Positions 1 through 5,509 of a DNA stretch of 10,578 bases are shown one piece after another (position 1 is the first letter of the stretch; the number at the start of each line of letters is the position of its first letter). The stretch covers positions 1 through 10,578 of the forward strand of contig JAGARL010000236.1 in the NCBI GenBank assembly GCA_017622255.1, given 5' to 3'. A program made the translations under genes and the position numbers. The stretch is from Methanocorpusculum sp. (GTDB taxonomy: Archaea; Halobacteriota; Methanomicrobia; Methanomicrobiales; Methanocorpusculaceae). The notes under the pieces were generated by a model. It had not been told where the DNA came from and ran no database searches. It saw nothing but the letters and a program-made list of their open reading frames with translations.

Positions 1-73
1 AGATGAGCAGACCGGCGGCATTATCTTCCTTGGGATAGAACGCCTGTGCCCCGCCCCATCCTACCCAATACAT
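1..73 (-). CDS. Possible 5' end of a leftward gene, cut by the window edge (unrecognised)
   Basis: An ATG at 73 reading leftward opens a frame without a stop to the window edge. It gives 24 residues, beginning MYWVGWGGAQAF, rich in aromatic residues and glycine. I do not recognise a family. No Shine-Dalgarno is visible upstream and no TATA-like element lies in the GC-rich sequence to its right, so the start is doubtful. A rightward frame is also open across the same bases (2 to 439), which weakens the call. Sequence to the left of the window is needed to decide. Confidence 0.22.
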   Translation of the reverse strand, partial: MYWVGWGGAQAFYPKEDNAAGLLI

Positions 74-280
74 GTTAAGCGGAGGCGTAAGGCGCGAGGC
101 TCGAAGAGACTTGCGACTGCAAAAAAGACGGATGCGCCGAGCCTACAGGTCTCGAAGAGACCGAAGGCGAAGGAGCAGACGGAAGCAGAACTCCGCAATC
201 CGCGACAGCGGATGGAGGAGGGATGCGGTTTTTTGCAGCCGAAGCGGATGCACGCCAAATCCCAAACCCTTCCTGACCTC

Positions 281-324
281 CCCCGCCGTCTCGGAGCGCC
301 GCGACAGCGAGCGCTCAGGCGGGG
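281..324 (+). repeat. Structured element copy A (two-tier hairpin, loop GCGACAGCG)
   Basis: The outer stem pairs CCCCGCC (281-287) with GGCGGGG (318-324). A left-side internal loop (288-293) is opposed by one base (317). The inner stem pairs GAGCGC (294-299) with GCGCTC (311-316). The loop contains GCGACAGCG (301-309). The same architecture recurs in opposite orientation at 354-395. Confidence 0.5.
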
Positions 325-353
325 CAGTCGAATCATGCCAAAAAAATCATCAA

Positions 354-395
354 CCGCCGGGGGCACAACGCTGTCGCTGTGCCCTTTTCCGGCGG
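354..395 (-). repeat. Structured element copy B (inverted copy of the 281-324 element)
   Basis: Read on the minus strand, the outer stem is CCGCCGG/CCGGCGG (389-395 with 354-360), then an AAAA bulge (385-388). The inner stem is GGGCACA/TGTGCCC (378-384 with 361-367), and the loop is GCGACAGCGT (368-377). The loop and the CCGCC/GGCGG core match copy A, while the inner stem differs in sequence but stays fully paired. Confidence 0.5.
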
Positions 396-470
396 GCCGC
401 CTGGCTGTCGCTGCGGCTTCCTCGCTGTCGCTTCGGTGAATCACAAAACCCACCCACACCGCCGCAAATT

Positions 471-480
471 CATTTATCCC
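471..480 (+). promoter_or_regulatory. Weak TATA-like element for the DNA ligase gene
   Basis: CATTTATCCC lies about 30 nt before the ligase ATG at 508. No Shine-Dalgarno precedes that ATG, so a leaderless or very short-leader transcript would fit this spacing. The match to the archaeal TATA consensus is poor. Confidence 0.25.
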
Positions 481-507
481 CGCAAACCCAATATCAATAC
501 AACATTT

Positions 508-2148
508 ATGCTCTTCCTCGACTTCGCAAAAACCTGCCGGGAAATCGAAAAAATCTCCTCCCGCCTGGCAATGACCGACCTCCTCGCAGAAGTCTTCCCG
601 CAAATCGCAGACGATGAACTCTCCATCTTCGTCCGCTTCGCCCGCGGCAAACTCTTCCCCGACTGGTCCGCCGAAAAACTCAACTTCGGCCCGTCACTCC
701 TCTACGAAGCATTAGCGTACGTCATCGGCAAAAAACGCGAAGACGTCGTGCGTGCCATCAACAGCTCCGGAGACGCCGGAGAAGTCGTCGAAGAACTCCT
801 CAACAAAAAACAGCAGACCACCTTCTTCACCGAAGACTTAGAACTTGCAGACGTCTATGCCCGCTTCATGCAGATGGCAAAAAGCTCCGGCAAAAAATCC
901 CAGCAGGAACGCCTCCGGTCCGCACAATACCTCTTATCCAATGCATCCCCTCTTGAAGGACGCTATCTCGCCCGCCTCATGCTCGAGGAAATGCGAATCG
1001 GCGTCGGCGAAGGAGTCGTAAAAGACGCCATTGCAAAAGCCTTCGACATCCCGCAGGAAATCGTCGAACACGCACACCAGGCATTAAACGACTTAGGCGA
1101 AGTCGCCCTCCTTGCAAAAACCAATCCTGAAAAACTCGCAGAAGTCACAATAACCCCATTCAAGCCCGTCAAAATGATGCTCGCACAGGCAGGCTCCATC
1201 TCCGGCATGGTAGAAACCCACGGGCAGCTTGCCGCCGAAAACAAATATGACGGAAGCAGATTCCAGTTCCACAAAGTCGGCAATAAATGCGCCATCTACT
1301 CCCGCCGCCTCGAAGAAATGACCGCATCTCTTCCAGACGTCGTCGAACAGCTCAGAAACGCAACAACACACGACGTCATCATCGACGGAGAAGTAATCGC
1401 CATCCTAAACGGCAAACCCATGCCCTTCCAGACAGTCCTTCGCCGGATTAGAAGAAAGCACGGCGTCGAAGAAGCAAAGGAAGAAATCGAACTGCGCCCC
1501 TGCGTCTTTGACATCCTCGTCTGTGACGGCAAAACCCTGATTGACCTGCCCTTAAAAGAGCGCCGGGCAGTCCTCGAAGAAGTCATGACCGACTTCGTTG
1601 CCCCGCAGCTCGTAAGCGGTTCCGCAGAAGAGATAGAGCGCTACTACCACGAAGCCTTAGACGCCGGAAACGAAGGCATCATGCTCAAAGTCTTGGACGC
1701 GCCCTACCTCCCCGGAAACCGCGGAAAGCTCTGGATTAAGATTAAGCCCGAAGTGGACACCATCGACCTCGCAGTCACCGGCGCGGAATGGGGAGAAGGA
1801 AAACGCGCCAAAGTATTCGGCTCATTCGTCCTCGCCTGTCAGGACGAATCAGGAAACCTGCTCGAAATCTCCCGGGTTGCAACCGGAATTGACGACGCCA
1901 TGCTGTCTCACTTATACGAACTCTTCAAAGACAGAATCATCGCCGAAAAAGGAAAGAGCGTCACCTTCGAGCCGGACGTCATCTTCGAAGTCGGATATGC
2001 GGAACTGCAGAAGAGCACCAACTACGAAGCAGGATATGCCCTGCGCTTCCCCCGCTTTGTAAGACTCCGCGACGACAAAGACATCTCGGAAATTGAAACC
2101 ATGGAAAGCCTTGCCCGCCGGTACTCCCTCCAGAACAAGGAGGAGTAA
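508..2148 (+). CDS. lig: ATP-dependent DNA ligase (archaeal type I)
   Basis: This gene encodes a 546-residue DNA ligase that seals nicks in duplex DNA using ATP, in replication and repair. Residues 1 to about 200 form the all-helical DNA-binding domain. The adenylation domain carries the active-site motif KYDGSR with the AMP-accepting Lys246, motif [10 protein letters not shown] (293-299), EGIMLK (389-394) and motif V LWIKIKP (408-414). The C-terminal OB-fold domain follows to the end. Length and order match archaeal enzymes. The frame is open back to 379, but the first 43 codons translate GC-rich repeat sequence; the ATG at 508 gives [19 protein letters not shown], the usual family N-terminus. 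No Shine-Dalgarno is visible there. It appears monocistronic, followed by a short T-run. Recognition is by motifs and is secure. Confidence 0.96.
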   Translation: MLFLDFAKTCREIEKISSRLAMTDLLAEVFPQIADDELSIFVRFARGKLFPDWSAEKLNFGPSLLYEALAYVIGKKREDVVRAINSSGDAGEVVEELLNKKQQTTFFTEDLELADVYARFMQMAKSSGKKSQQERLRSAQYLLSNASPLEGRYLARLMLEEMRIGVGEGVVKDAIAKAFDIPQEIVEHAHQALNDLGEVALLAKTNPEKLAEVTITPFKPVKMMLAQAGSISGMVETHGQLAAENKYDGSRFQFHKVGNKCAIYSRRLEEMTASLPDVVEQLRNATTHDVIIDGEVIAILNGKPMPFQTVLRRIRRKHGVEEAKEEIELRPCVFDILVCDGKTLIDLPLKERRAVLEEVMTDFVAPQLVSGSAEEIERYYHEALDAGNEGIMLKVLDAPYLPGNRGKLWIKIKPEVDTIDLAVTGAEWGEGKRAKVFGSFVLACQDESGNLLEISRVATGIDDAMLSHLYELFKDRIIAEKGKSVTFEPDVIFEVGYAELQKSTNYEAGYALRFPRFVRLRDDKDISEIETMESLARRYSLQNKEE

Positions 2149-2160
2149 CCCCCCCGCGCG

Positions 2161-2165
2161 TTTTT
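2161..2165 (+). terminator. Short T-run after the ligase gene
   Basis: A T5 run 12 nt past the ligase stop, preceded by a C- and G-rich stretch. Archaeal termination often uses T-runs alone; this one is short and therefore weakly supported. Confidence 0.3.
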
Positions 2166-2243
2166 GTATTCATTCACCGCACAGCAAAACAACGGCTGAT
2201 TTTACCGTATTTCCCGAATCGCCCGAAAATCAAAAAACAAATG

Positions 2244-2251
2244 TTTAAATA
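2244..2251 (+). promoter_or_regulatory. TATA box of the tRNA-Cys/SepCysS unit
   Basis: TTTAAATA is a near-perfect archaeal TATA box, preceded by an A-rich BRE-like stretch. Transcription would begin around 2272-2278, inside the inverted repeat at 2270-2296, leaving a leader of roughly 40 nt before the first tRNA. No other good promoter is seen before SepCysS. Confidence 0.7.
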
Positions 2252-2269
2252 TTCACAGTGTGTATCATT

Positions 2270-2296
2270 ATTCACACAGTGATTCTCTGTGTGAAT
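2270..2296. promoter_or_regulatory. Perfect 10-bp inverted repeat at the predicted transcription start (candidate operator)
   Basis: ATTCACACAG (2270-2279) pairs exactly with CTGTGTGAAT (2287-2296) around a 7-nt spacer. A related half-site, ATTCACAGT, sits just upstream at 2251-2259 beside the TATA box. The dyad covers the expected transcription start, a usual place for archaeal repressor binding. The function as an operator is inferred. Confidence 0.5.
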
Positions 2297-2313
2297 GAGC
2301 AAGCACAGAGAAT
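2282..2313 (+). promoter_or_regulatory. Second perfect 10-bp inverted repeat in the tRNA leader
   Basis: ATTCTCTGTG (2282-2291) pairs with CACAGAGAAT (2304-2313) around a 12-nt loop, ending 3 nt before the first tRNA-Cys. It shares bases 2287-2291 with the preceding dyad, so as RNA the two hairpins cannot form together. It could act as a processing structure for the tRNA 5' end or as part of a switch. Confidence 0.45.
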
Positions 2314-2316
2314 TGT

Positions 2317-2388
2317 GCCAGGTTGGCGGAGTGGTAACGCGACTGCCTGCAGAGCAGTTTTTCTCCCGTTCGAACCGGGAACCTGGCT
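2317..2388 (+). tRNA. tRNA-Cys (GCA), copy 1
   Basis: A 72-nt cloverleaf. Acceptor stem GCCAGGT/ACCTGGC has 7 bp, the D stem is GCG/CGC, the anticodon stem is ACTGC/GCAGT, and loop CTGCAGA gives anticodon GCA (2349-2351). The variable loop is 5 nt, the T stem is TCCCG/CGGGA with loop TTCGAAC, and the discriminator is T2388. CCA is not encoded. G1-C72, U73, the GCA anticodon and G37 match the elements known for recognition by phosphoseryl-tRNA synthetase in methanogens. It differs from copies 2 and 3 by T instead of A in the D loop (2335). Confidence 0.97.
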
Positions 2389-2404
2389 TGTCCCGAAAAG
2401 GACA
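2389..2404 (+). other. GAAA-loop hairpin abutting the 3' end of tRNA-Cys copy 1
   Basis: TGTCCC-GAAA-AGGACA begins on the base after the discriminator. Five base pairs form, with a C-A mismatch closing the GAAA loop. The same hairpin follows copies 2 and 3. Confidence 0.6.
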
Positions 2405-2417
2405 TAAAAGCAAAGAT

Positions 2418-2489
2418 GCCAGGTTGGCGGAGTGGAAACGCGACTGCCTGCAGAGCAGTTTTTCTCCCGTTCGAACCGGGAACCTGGCT
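2418..2489 (+). tRNA. tRNA-Cys (GCA), copy 2
   Basis: Same 72-nt cloverleaf as copy 1, starting exactly 101 nt downstream. The only difference from copy 1 is A for T in the D loop. The acceptor stem, anticodon GCA, T arm and discriminator U73 are unchanged. CCA is not encoded. The 29-nt spacer from copy 1 contains no TATA box, so copies 1 to 3 are probably cut from one precursor. Confidence 0.97.
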
Positions 2490-2505
2490 TGTCCCGAAAG
2501 GGACA
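2490..2505 (+). other. GAAA-loop hairpin abutting the 3' end of tRNA-Cys copy 2
   Basis: TGTCCC-GAAA-GGGACA, six perfect base pairs closed by C-G over the GAAA loop, starting right after the discriminator. Confidence 0.6.
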
Positions 2506-2518
2506 AAAAAGCAAAGAT

Positions 2519-2590
2519 GCCAGGTTGGCGGAGTGGAAACGCGTCTGCCTGCAGAGCAGATTTTCTCCCGTTCGAACCGGGAACCTGGCT
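2519..2590 (+). tRNA. tRNA-Cys (GCA), copy 3
   Basis: Same 72-nt cloverleaf, again 101 nt downstream of the previous copy. Relative to copy 2 the top anticodon-stem pair changes from A-U to U-A (T2544 with A2560), a compensatory double change that keeps the stem intact, as expected for a functional gene. G1-C72, U73 and anticodon GCA are kept. CCA is not encoded. The next gene starts only 63 nt downstream. Confidence 0.97.
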
Positions 2591-2606
2591 TGTCCTGAAA
2601 AGGACG
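2591..2606 (+). other. GAAA-loop hairpin abutting the 3' end of tRNA-Cys copy 3
   Basis: TGTCCT-GAAA-AGGACG, closed by T-A over the GAAA loop, with a U-G wobble at the base. Compared with the copy-2 hairpin, pairing is kept although bases differ. Confidence 0.55.
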
Positions 2607-2610
2607 AAAA

Positions 2611-2628
2611 CCGCACATAAACCTGCGG
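2611..2628 (+). promoter_or_regulatory. Small hairpin between tRNA-Cys copy 3 and the downstream mRNA
   Basis: CCGCA (2611-2615) pairs with TGCGG (2624-2628) over an 8-nt loop, just upstream of the GGAGGA site. It might stabilise the 5' end of the mRNA after tRNA processing. No T-run follows, so it is not an evident terminator. Confidence 0.3.
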
Positions 2629-2634
2629 AAAAAT

Positions 2635-2640
2635 GGAGGA
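2635..2640 (+). promoter_or_regulatory. Shine-Dalgarno GGAGGA that decides the small-gene start
   Basis: GGAGGA lies 13 nt before the ATG at 2654. An in-frame ATG at 2633 overlaps this site and has no ribosome binding site of its own, so 2654 is preferred even though the spacing is long. Confidence 0.5.
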
Positions 2641-2653
2641 CAGAAAACAACAA

Positions 2654-2833
2654 ATGTCACAAAAATCAATTGATGCGGTTTTCGCCGGTCTCTATGCCTT
2701 TACCGACATACGAGGCCTTCTGCGGAAATCCGCACCTCAGCACATCTTAACGCCGGAGGAAAAGGAACAGATACTCACCGCAGGAAACACCATCCGCACA
2801 GCTATTGCAGATATCGAGCGTGATCTGATATGA
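2654..2833 (+). CDS. Small helical protein coupled to SepCysS; candidate truncated SepCysE-like partner
   Basis: This gene encodes 59 residues (66 if the ATG at 2633 is used). The sequence suggests a helical hairpin: a first helix at about 3-25 (IDAVFAGLYAFTDIRGLLRK), a turn around Pro28, and a second helix at about 34-58 starting at TPEEKE. It is acidic-basic mixed, with no cysteines and no signal peptide. Its stop overlaps the SepCysS start in ATGA (2830-2833), so translation is probably coupled. In some archaea, shortened homologs of the SepRS/SepCysS scaffold SepCysE are reported to be fused to, or encoded next to, SepCysS; position and size here fit that pattern. The assignment rests on context; I cannot align it to SepCysE by eye. 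Confidence 0.7.
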   Translation: MSQKSIDAVFAGLYAFTDIRGLLRKSAPQHILTPEEKEQILTAGNTIRTAIADIERDLI

Positions 2834-4005
2834 TTCCTGCAGGAAACGTTGACACCCGGTTCGTAGAAGAAGGATTCATCAACCTCGACCCGATTCAGGC
2901 GGCAGGAAGACTCACCCCCGAAGCCATGAAAGCGGTAATTTCCTGGGGAGACGGATACTCCGTCTGTGATCACTGTCACAAACCGTTCCGTCTCGACTAC
3001 GTGAATAACCCGCCGGTTGCAGACTTCCATGAAGAAGCAGCCAAATGGCTCAACATGGACTCCGTCATGCTGACGCCCGGAGCACGCAGAGCATTCCAGG
3101 TTGTTACCGGAACTCTGGTTGGAAAAGGCGAACCGGTAGTCATGACCGGAATGGGACACTATACTGCATACCTCTCCGTAGAAGTCGTGGACGGAATTGT
3201 CCGGGAAATCAAACCGACACCGGACCATCACATAACTGCAGAAGAAACAGCAAATGCCATAGAAGACAGTATCCGGGAAGTAGGAACACCGAAACTGGTC
3301 TTTGTTGACGCAGTTGATTTCATGTATGGAAACATGCACGAAGTAAAAGAGATTGCCAAAGTCGCTCACCAGTATGACATCCCGGTTCTCTATAACGGCG
3401 TCTATACTGTAGGCGTCCTCCCGGTCGACGGAAAGAAACTCGGCGTGGACTTCATCGTCGGCTCCGGACACAAAAGCATGGCAGCACCTGCCCCGTCAGG
3501 ACTCCTTGCCGTAAACGAAGAGTACGCAGATTCCATAACCCGTACAACAAAAATCCAGGGAAACGTCACCGGCAGAAAATTCGGAATCAAACAGGTCGGA
3601 ATCCTCGGCTGTTCACTGATGGGAGATCCGGTTGTCGGATTAATAGCCTCCTTCCCCACAGTAAAAGAACGGGTAAACCACTTCGACGAGGAGCTCGCAA
3701 ACCACAAAATCGTAACAGACGCACTGATGTCTATCGAAGGAACAAAAGTCGCATCGGAATACCCGAGAAGACACACCTTAACCCGCATGGACACCACCGA
3801 GTCATTCAACGTCACCGCACAGACGCACAAAAAACGCGGATTCTTCCTCTCAAGCGGCCTTGCAAAACGCGGCATCACAGGAATCATGCCGGGCGTTACC
3901 AAACAGTGGAAGTTCAACACCTACGGACTTACCAGACCGCAGGCGGAATACTTAGCCGACGCGTTTCTGGACATTGCAGAAGAAAACAACCTGGCAATAC
4001 ACTAA
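2830..4005 (+). CDS. pscS: O-phospho-L-seryl-tRNA:Cys-tRNA synthase (SepCysS)
   Basis: This 391-residue PLP enzyme of the fold-type I family converts phosphoseryl-tRNA-Cys to cysteinyl-tRNA-Cys, the tRNA-dependent route to cysteine in many methanogens. The N-terminal segment INLDPIQAAGRLTPEAMKAVISWGDGYSVCDHC is diagnostic. Cys46 and Cys49, with Cys261 in GILGCSLMG, match the three catalytic cysteines known in the family (Cys64, Cys67 and Cys272 in Methanocaldococcus jannaschii), implicated in persulfide or Fe-S sulfur transfer. The PLP lysine is Lys215 in GSGHKSMAAP. A GTGAT motif (2820-2824) lies 5 nt before the start, and the ATGA overlap with the small gene suggests coupling. Three genes for its substrate tRNA lie directly upstream. 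SepRS, the partner that loads phosphoserine, is not in this window. Confidence 0.96.
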   Translation: MIPAGNVDTRFVEEGFINLDPIQAAGRLTPEAMKAVISWGDGYSVCDHCHKPFRLDYVNNPPVADFHEEAAKWLNMDSVMLTPGARRAFQVVTGTLVGKGEPVVMTGMGHYTAYLSVEVVDGIVREIKPTPDHHITAEETANAIEDSIREVGTPKLVFVDAVDFMYGNMHEVKEIAKVAHQYDIPVLYNGVYTVGVLPVDGKKLGVDFIVGSGHKSMAAPAPSGLLAVNEEYADSITRTTKIQGNVTGRKFGIKQVGILGCSLMGDPVVGLIASFPTVKERVNHFDEELANHKIVTDALMSIEGTKVASEYPRRHTLTRMDTTESFNVTAQTHKKRGFFLSSGLAKRGITGIMPGVTKQWKFNTYGLTRPQAEYLADAFLDIAEENNLAIH

Positions 4006-4024
4006 CCTCATCCCCCACCAATAC

Positions 4025-4041
4025 TTTTTTTTCCCTTTTTT
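4025..4041 (+). terminator. Double T-run terminator after SepCysS
   Basis: T8 (4025-4032), CCC, then T6 (4036-4041), about 20 nt past the SepCysS stop. Oligo-T tracts like this are the usual archaeal intrinsic terminator. Confidence 0.7.
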
Positions 4042-4061
4042 ACCCGCAGAAGAAAATTCAG

Positions 4062-4085
4062 AAAAAAAGAGTTCCGGAGAAAAAA
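4062..4085 (-). terminator. T-run terminator after metX
   Basis: Read leftward, T6 (4085-4080) and T7 (4068-4062) follow the metX stop within 30 nt. A short CCGG/CCGG inverted repeat (4074-4077 with 4086-4089) brackets the first T-run. It faces the SepCysS terminator, separating the two convergent units. Confidence 0.6.
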
Positions 4086-4090
4086 CCGGA

Positions 4091-5506
4091 TTATGCTTTC
4101 CTGCCGGATGCAAGACTGTCGCTTGTGAGCATGCCGACAACCTTTCCCTGACAGACAACCGGCAGAGCAGAAATATGATACTTCTTCAGACGCTGTGCCG
4201 CCTCCGGGAGAGAGTCTGTCGGCTCTGCGGTAATCACCGATGTGGTCATCACTTCGCGCAGACTGCCGAGGCCAAACGCCACTGACTTTGCAACATCAAA
4301 AGAGGTCACAATGCCTTTCAGGATGCCGTCTTCTGAAACAACCGGCAGATGGTCAGTCCCTTCAGAGACCATCATCTTCGCCGCTTCAGAAAGAGTGGCA
4401 TCACAGTGAATCACCGGCGGGTTGACCTTCATCAAATCTGCAACGGTCTGCGGAGTCAGGAACTTTCCCAGAAGATAGTTCAGCTGACTGAACTCAAGCA
4501 GAAATCCGTCATGACCGAACGGAGAGATAATCTCCGCATACTCCGCATCCTTTCCGGATGCCCGCAGGGCAGATACAATCTCCCCGGAAAGAACAGACGG
4601 ATAGAGCCAGTCGGAAGATACCGACAGAATGAGAAACTGTGCATTTGCACAGGCAAGTCCTGCAGCAAGACTGCCGTCTTTTGTCAGATCATAATAATCC
4701 AGCGCTTTGGTAATGTAGAGATACGAATCCGCGTCGAACCGCTTCACAAAGGACTCACCCTGATGACTCAGATATGTCTCCACGGAAAACTCCGGCGCGA
4801 AATCAAAGGAACGCTCATCGGCATACTGCAGTCTGCGGCCGAACTTCTCGTACATTGACTCCTCGGAGAGATACGTAATATGCGCCATCATCCGGGCAAG
4901 AGCGAGTCCGCCGTCCTTTTCCCGGAGAACCGCGGCGCGCTGCACGGCATTAAAGGCAATGTGCATCGGCGTAGAGTAGCCGGAGGAGGCGATTACTACA
5001 GCTTTCCGGAGAAAATCCGGATAGAGAACAGCCCAGGTAAGCGTCTGCATGCCGCCCATAGAGCCCCCTATTACTGCATAGAGATGCGACACCCCGTGTT
5101 CCGTCAGGAACTGATGCTGTGCGCGAACCATATCGGTTATCGTAATCACCGGAAACTCGCGGCCGTAGGGCTTTCCGGTCTGCGGATTGCGCGAGGACGG
5201 ACCGGTGGAACCGGCACATCCGCCGATGACATTAGTACAGATAATACAGTACCGCGCAGTATCGAGAGCCTTTCCCTCGCCGATAACCCCATCCCACCAG
5301 CCGGATTTTGTCTCTCCGGCATGTGTTCCTGCCGCATGCGCATCGCCGGATAACGCATGACAGAGAAGGATGACCGGATTTTCCAGGCTTCCGTACTGTT
5401 CATAGGCAATCTCCGCATCTTTGAGCTCCGCCCCGCACTCAAGGCGAAGCGGAGACTGCAGACGATGGACTTCTGTCCGGACGGTGCCGACTGAATGCTG
5501 TGCCAT
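4091..5506 (-). CDS. metX: Homoserine O-acetyltransferase fused to a C-terminal CBS-domain pair
   Basis: This gene encodes 471 residues. Residues 1 to about 350 are an alpha/beta-hydrolase of the homoserine acetyltransferase family, which transfers acetyl from acetyl-CoA to homoserine for methionine synthesis. The triad is visible as Ser149 (GGSMGG), Asp299 (SSDWLYP) and His332 (FGHDGF); GGCAGSTGPSS (95-105) is another family block. Residues about 361-410 and 417-467 form two CBS motifs (DHLPVVSEDGILKGIVTSFD and ISALPVVCQGKVVGMLTSD). CBS pairs bind adenosyl ligands, so control by SAM, AMP or ATP is likely, but the ligand is inferred. The start lies 3 nt after the metY stop with only a weak Shine-Dalgarno, consistent with coupled translation. 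Succinyl- rather than acetyl-CoA use cannot be excluded from sequence alone. Confidence 0.93.
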   Translation of the reverse strand: MAQHSVGTVRTEVHRLQSPLRLECGAELKDAEIAYEQYGSLENPVILLCHALSGDAHAAGTHAGETKSGWWDGVIGEGKALDTARYCIICTNVIGGCAGSTGPSSRNPQTGKPYGREFPVITITDMVRAQHQFLTEHGVSHLYAVIGGSMGGMQTLTWAVLYPDFLRKAVVIASSGYSTPMHIAFNAVQRAAVLREKDGGLALARMMAHITYLSEESMYEKFGRRLQYADERSFDFAPEFSVETYLSHQGESFVKRFDADSYLYITKALDYYDLTKDGSLAAGLACANAQFLILSVSSDWLYPSVLSGEIVSALRASGKDAEYAEIISPFGHDGFLLEFSQLNYLLGKFLTPQTVADLMKVNPPVIHCDATLSEAAKMMVSEGTDHLPVVSEDGILKGIVTSFDVAKSVAFGLGSLREVMTTSVITAEPTDSLPEAAQRLKKYHISALPVVCQGKVVGMLTSDSLASGRKA

Positions 5507-5509
5507 AGT

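Larger units (their letters stand above)
74..440. repeat. GC-rich, hairpin-rich intergenic region with repeated GCGACAGC octamers
   Basis: No convincing gene lies here; the open frames on both strands give arginine- or serine-rich low-complexity translations. The region is packed with inverted repeats: 97-103 with 138-144, 148-153 with 157-162 (loop GAA), 198-203 with 208-213, 281-299 with 311-324, and 354-367 with 378-395. The octamer GCGACAGC or its complement occurs at 202, 301, 369, 404 and 423. An 11-base direct repeat (CTCGAAGAGAC) is at 100-110 and 151-161. This may be a dispersed structured repeat or a decayed mobile sequence; I cannot identify the family. Confidence 0.55.

Noticed and set aside
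74..440. Insertion sequence or transposon
   Set aside because: No transposase frame, no clear terminal inverted repeats bounding the region and no target-site duplication could be seen, so only a generic repeat region is called.
379..507. 43-codon N-terminal extension of the DNA ligase
   Set aside because: It translates the GC-rich repeat region, matches nothing in the family, and the ATG at 508 gives the expected N-terminus and length.
61..603. 180-codon open frame on the minus strand
   Set aside because: It overlaps the ligase N-terminus and the hairpin-rich region, with arginine- and cysteine-rich low-complexity translation and no family signal.
2317..2606. CRISPR-like array (regular 101-bp period)
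   Set aside because: The repeats are 72-nt cloverleaf tRNAs and the spacers are near-identical to each other, unlike CRISPR spacers.
2174..2669. Three overlapping repetitive open frames on the minus strand and others on the plus strand
   Set aside because: Their repeated peptides (for example FSGQARFPVRTGE) are simply translations of the triplicated tRNA genes.
2737..3471. A 244-codon open frame on the minus strand
   Set aside because: It lies wholly opposite SepCysS and the small gene, has no ribosome binding site, and its translation has no recognisable family pattern; the plus-strand gene is certain.
3402..3920. 172-codon minus-strand frame
   Set aside because: Shadow of the SepCysS gene; no start signals and no protein family features.
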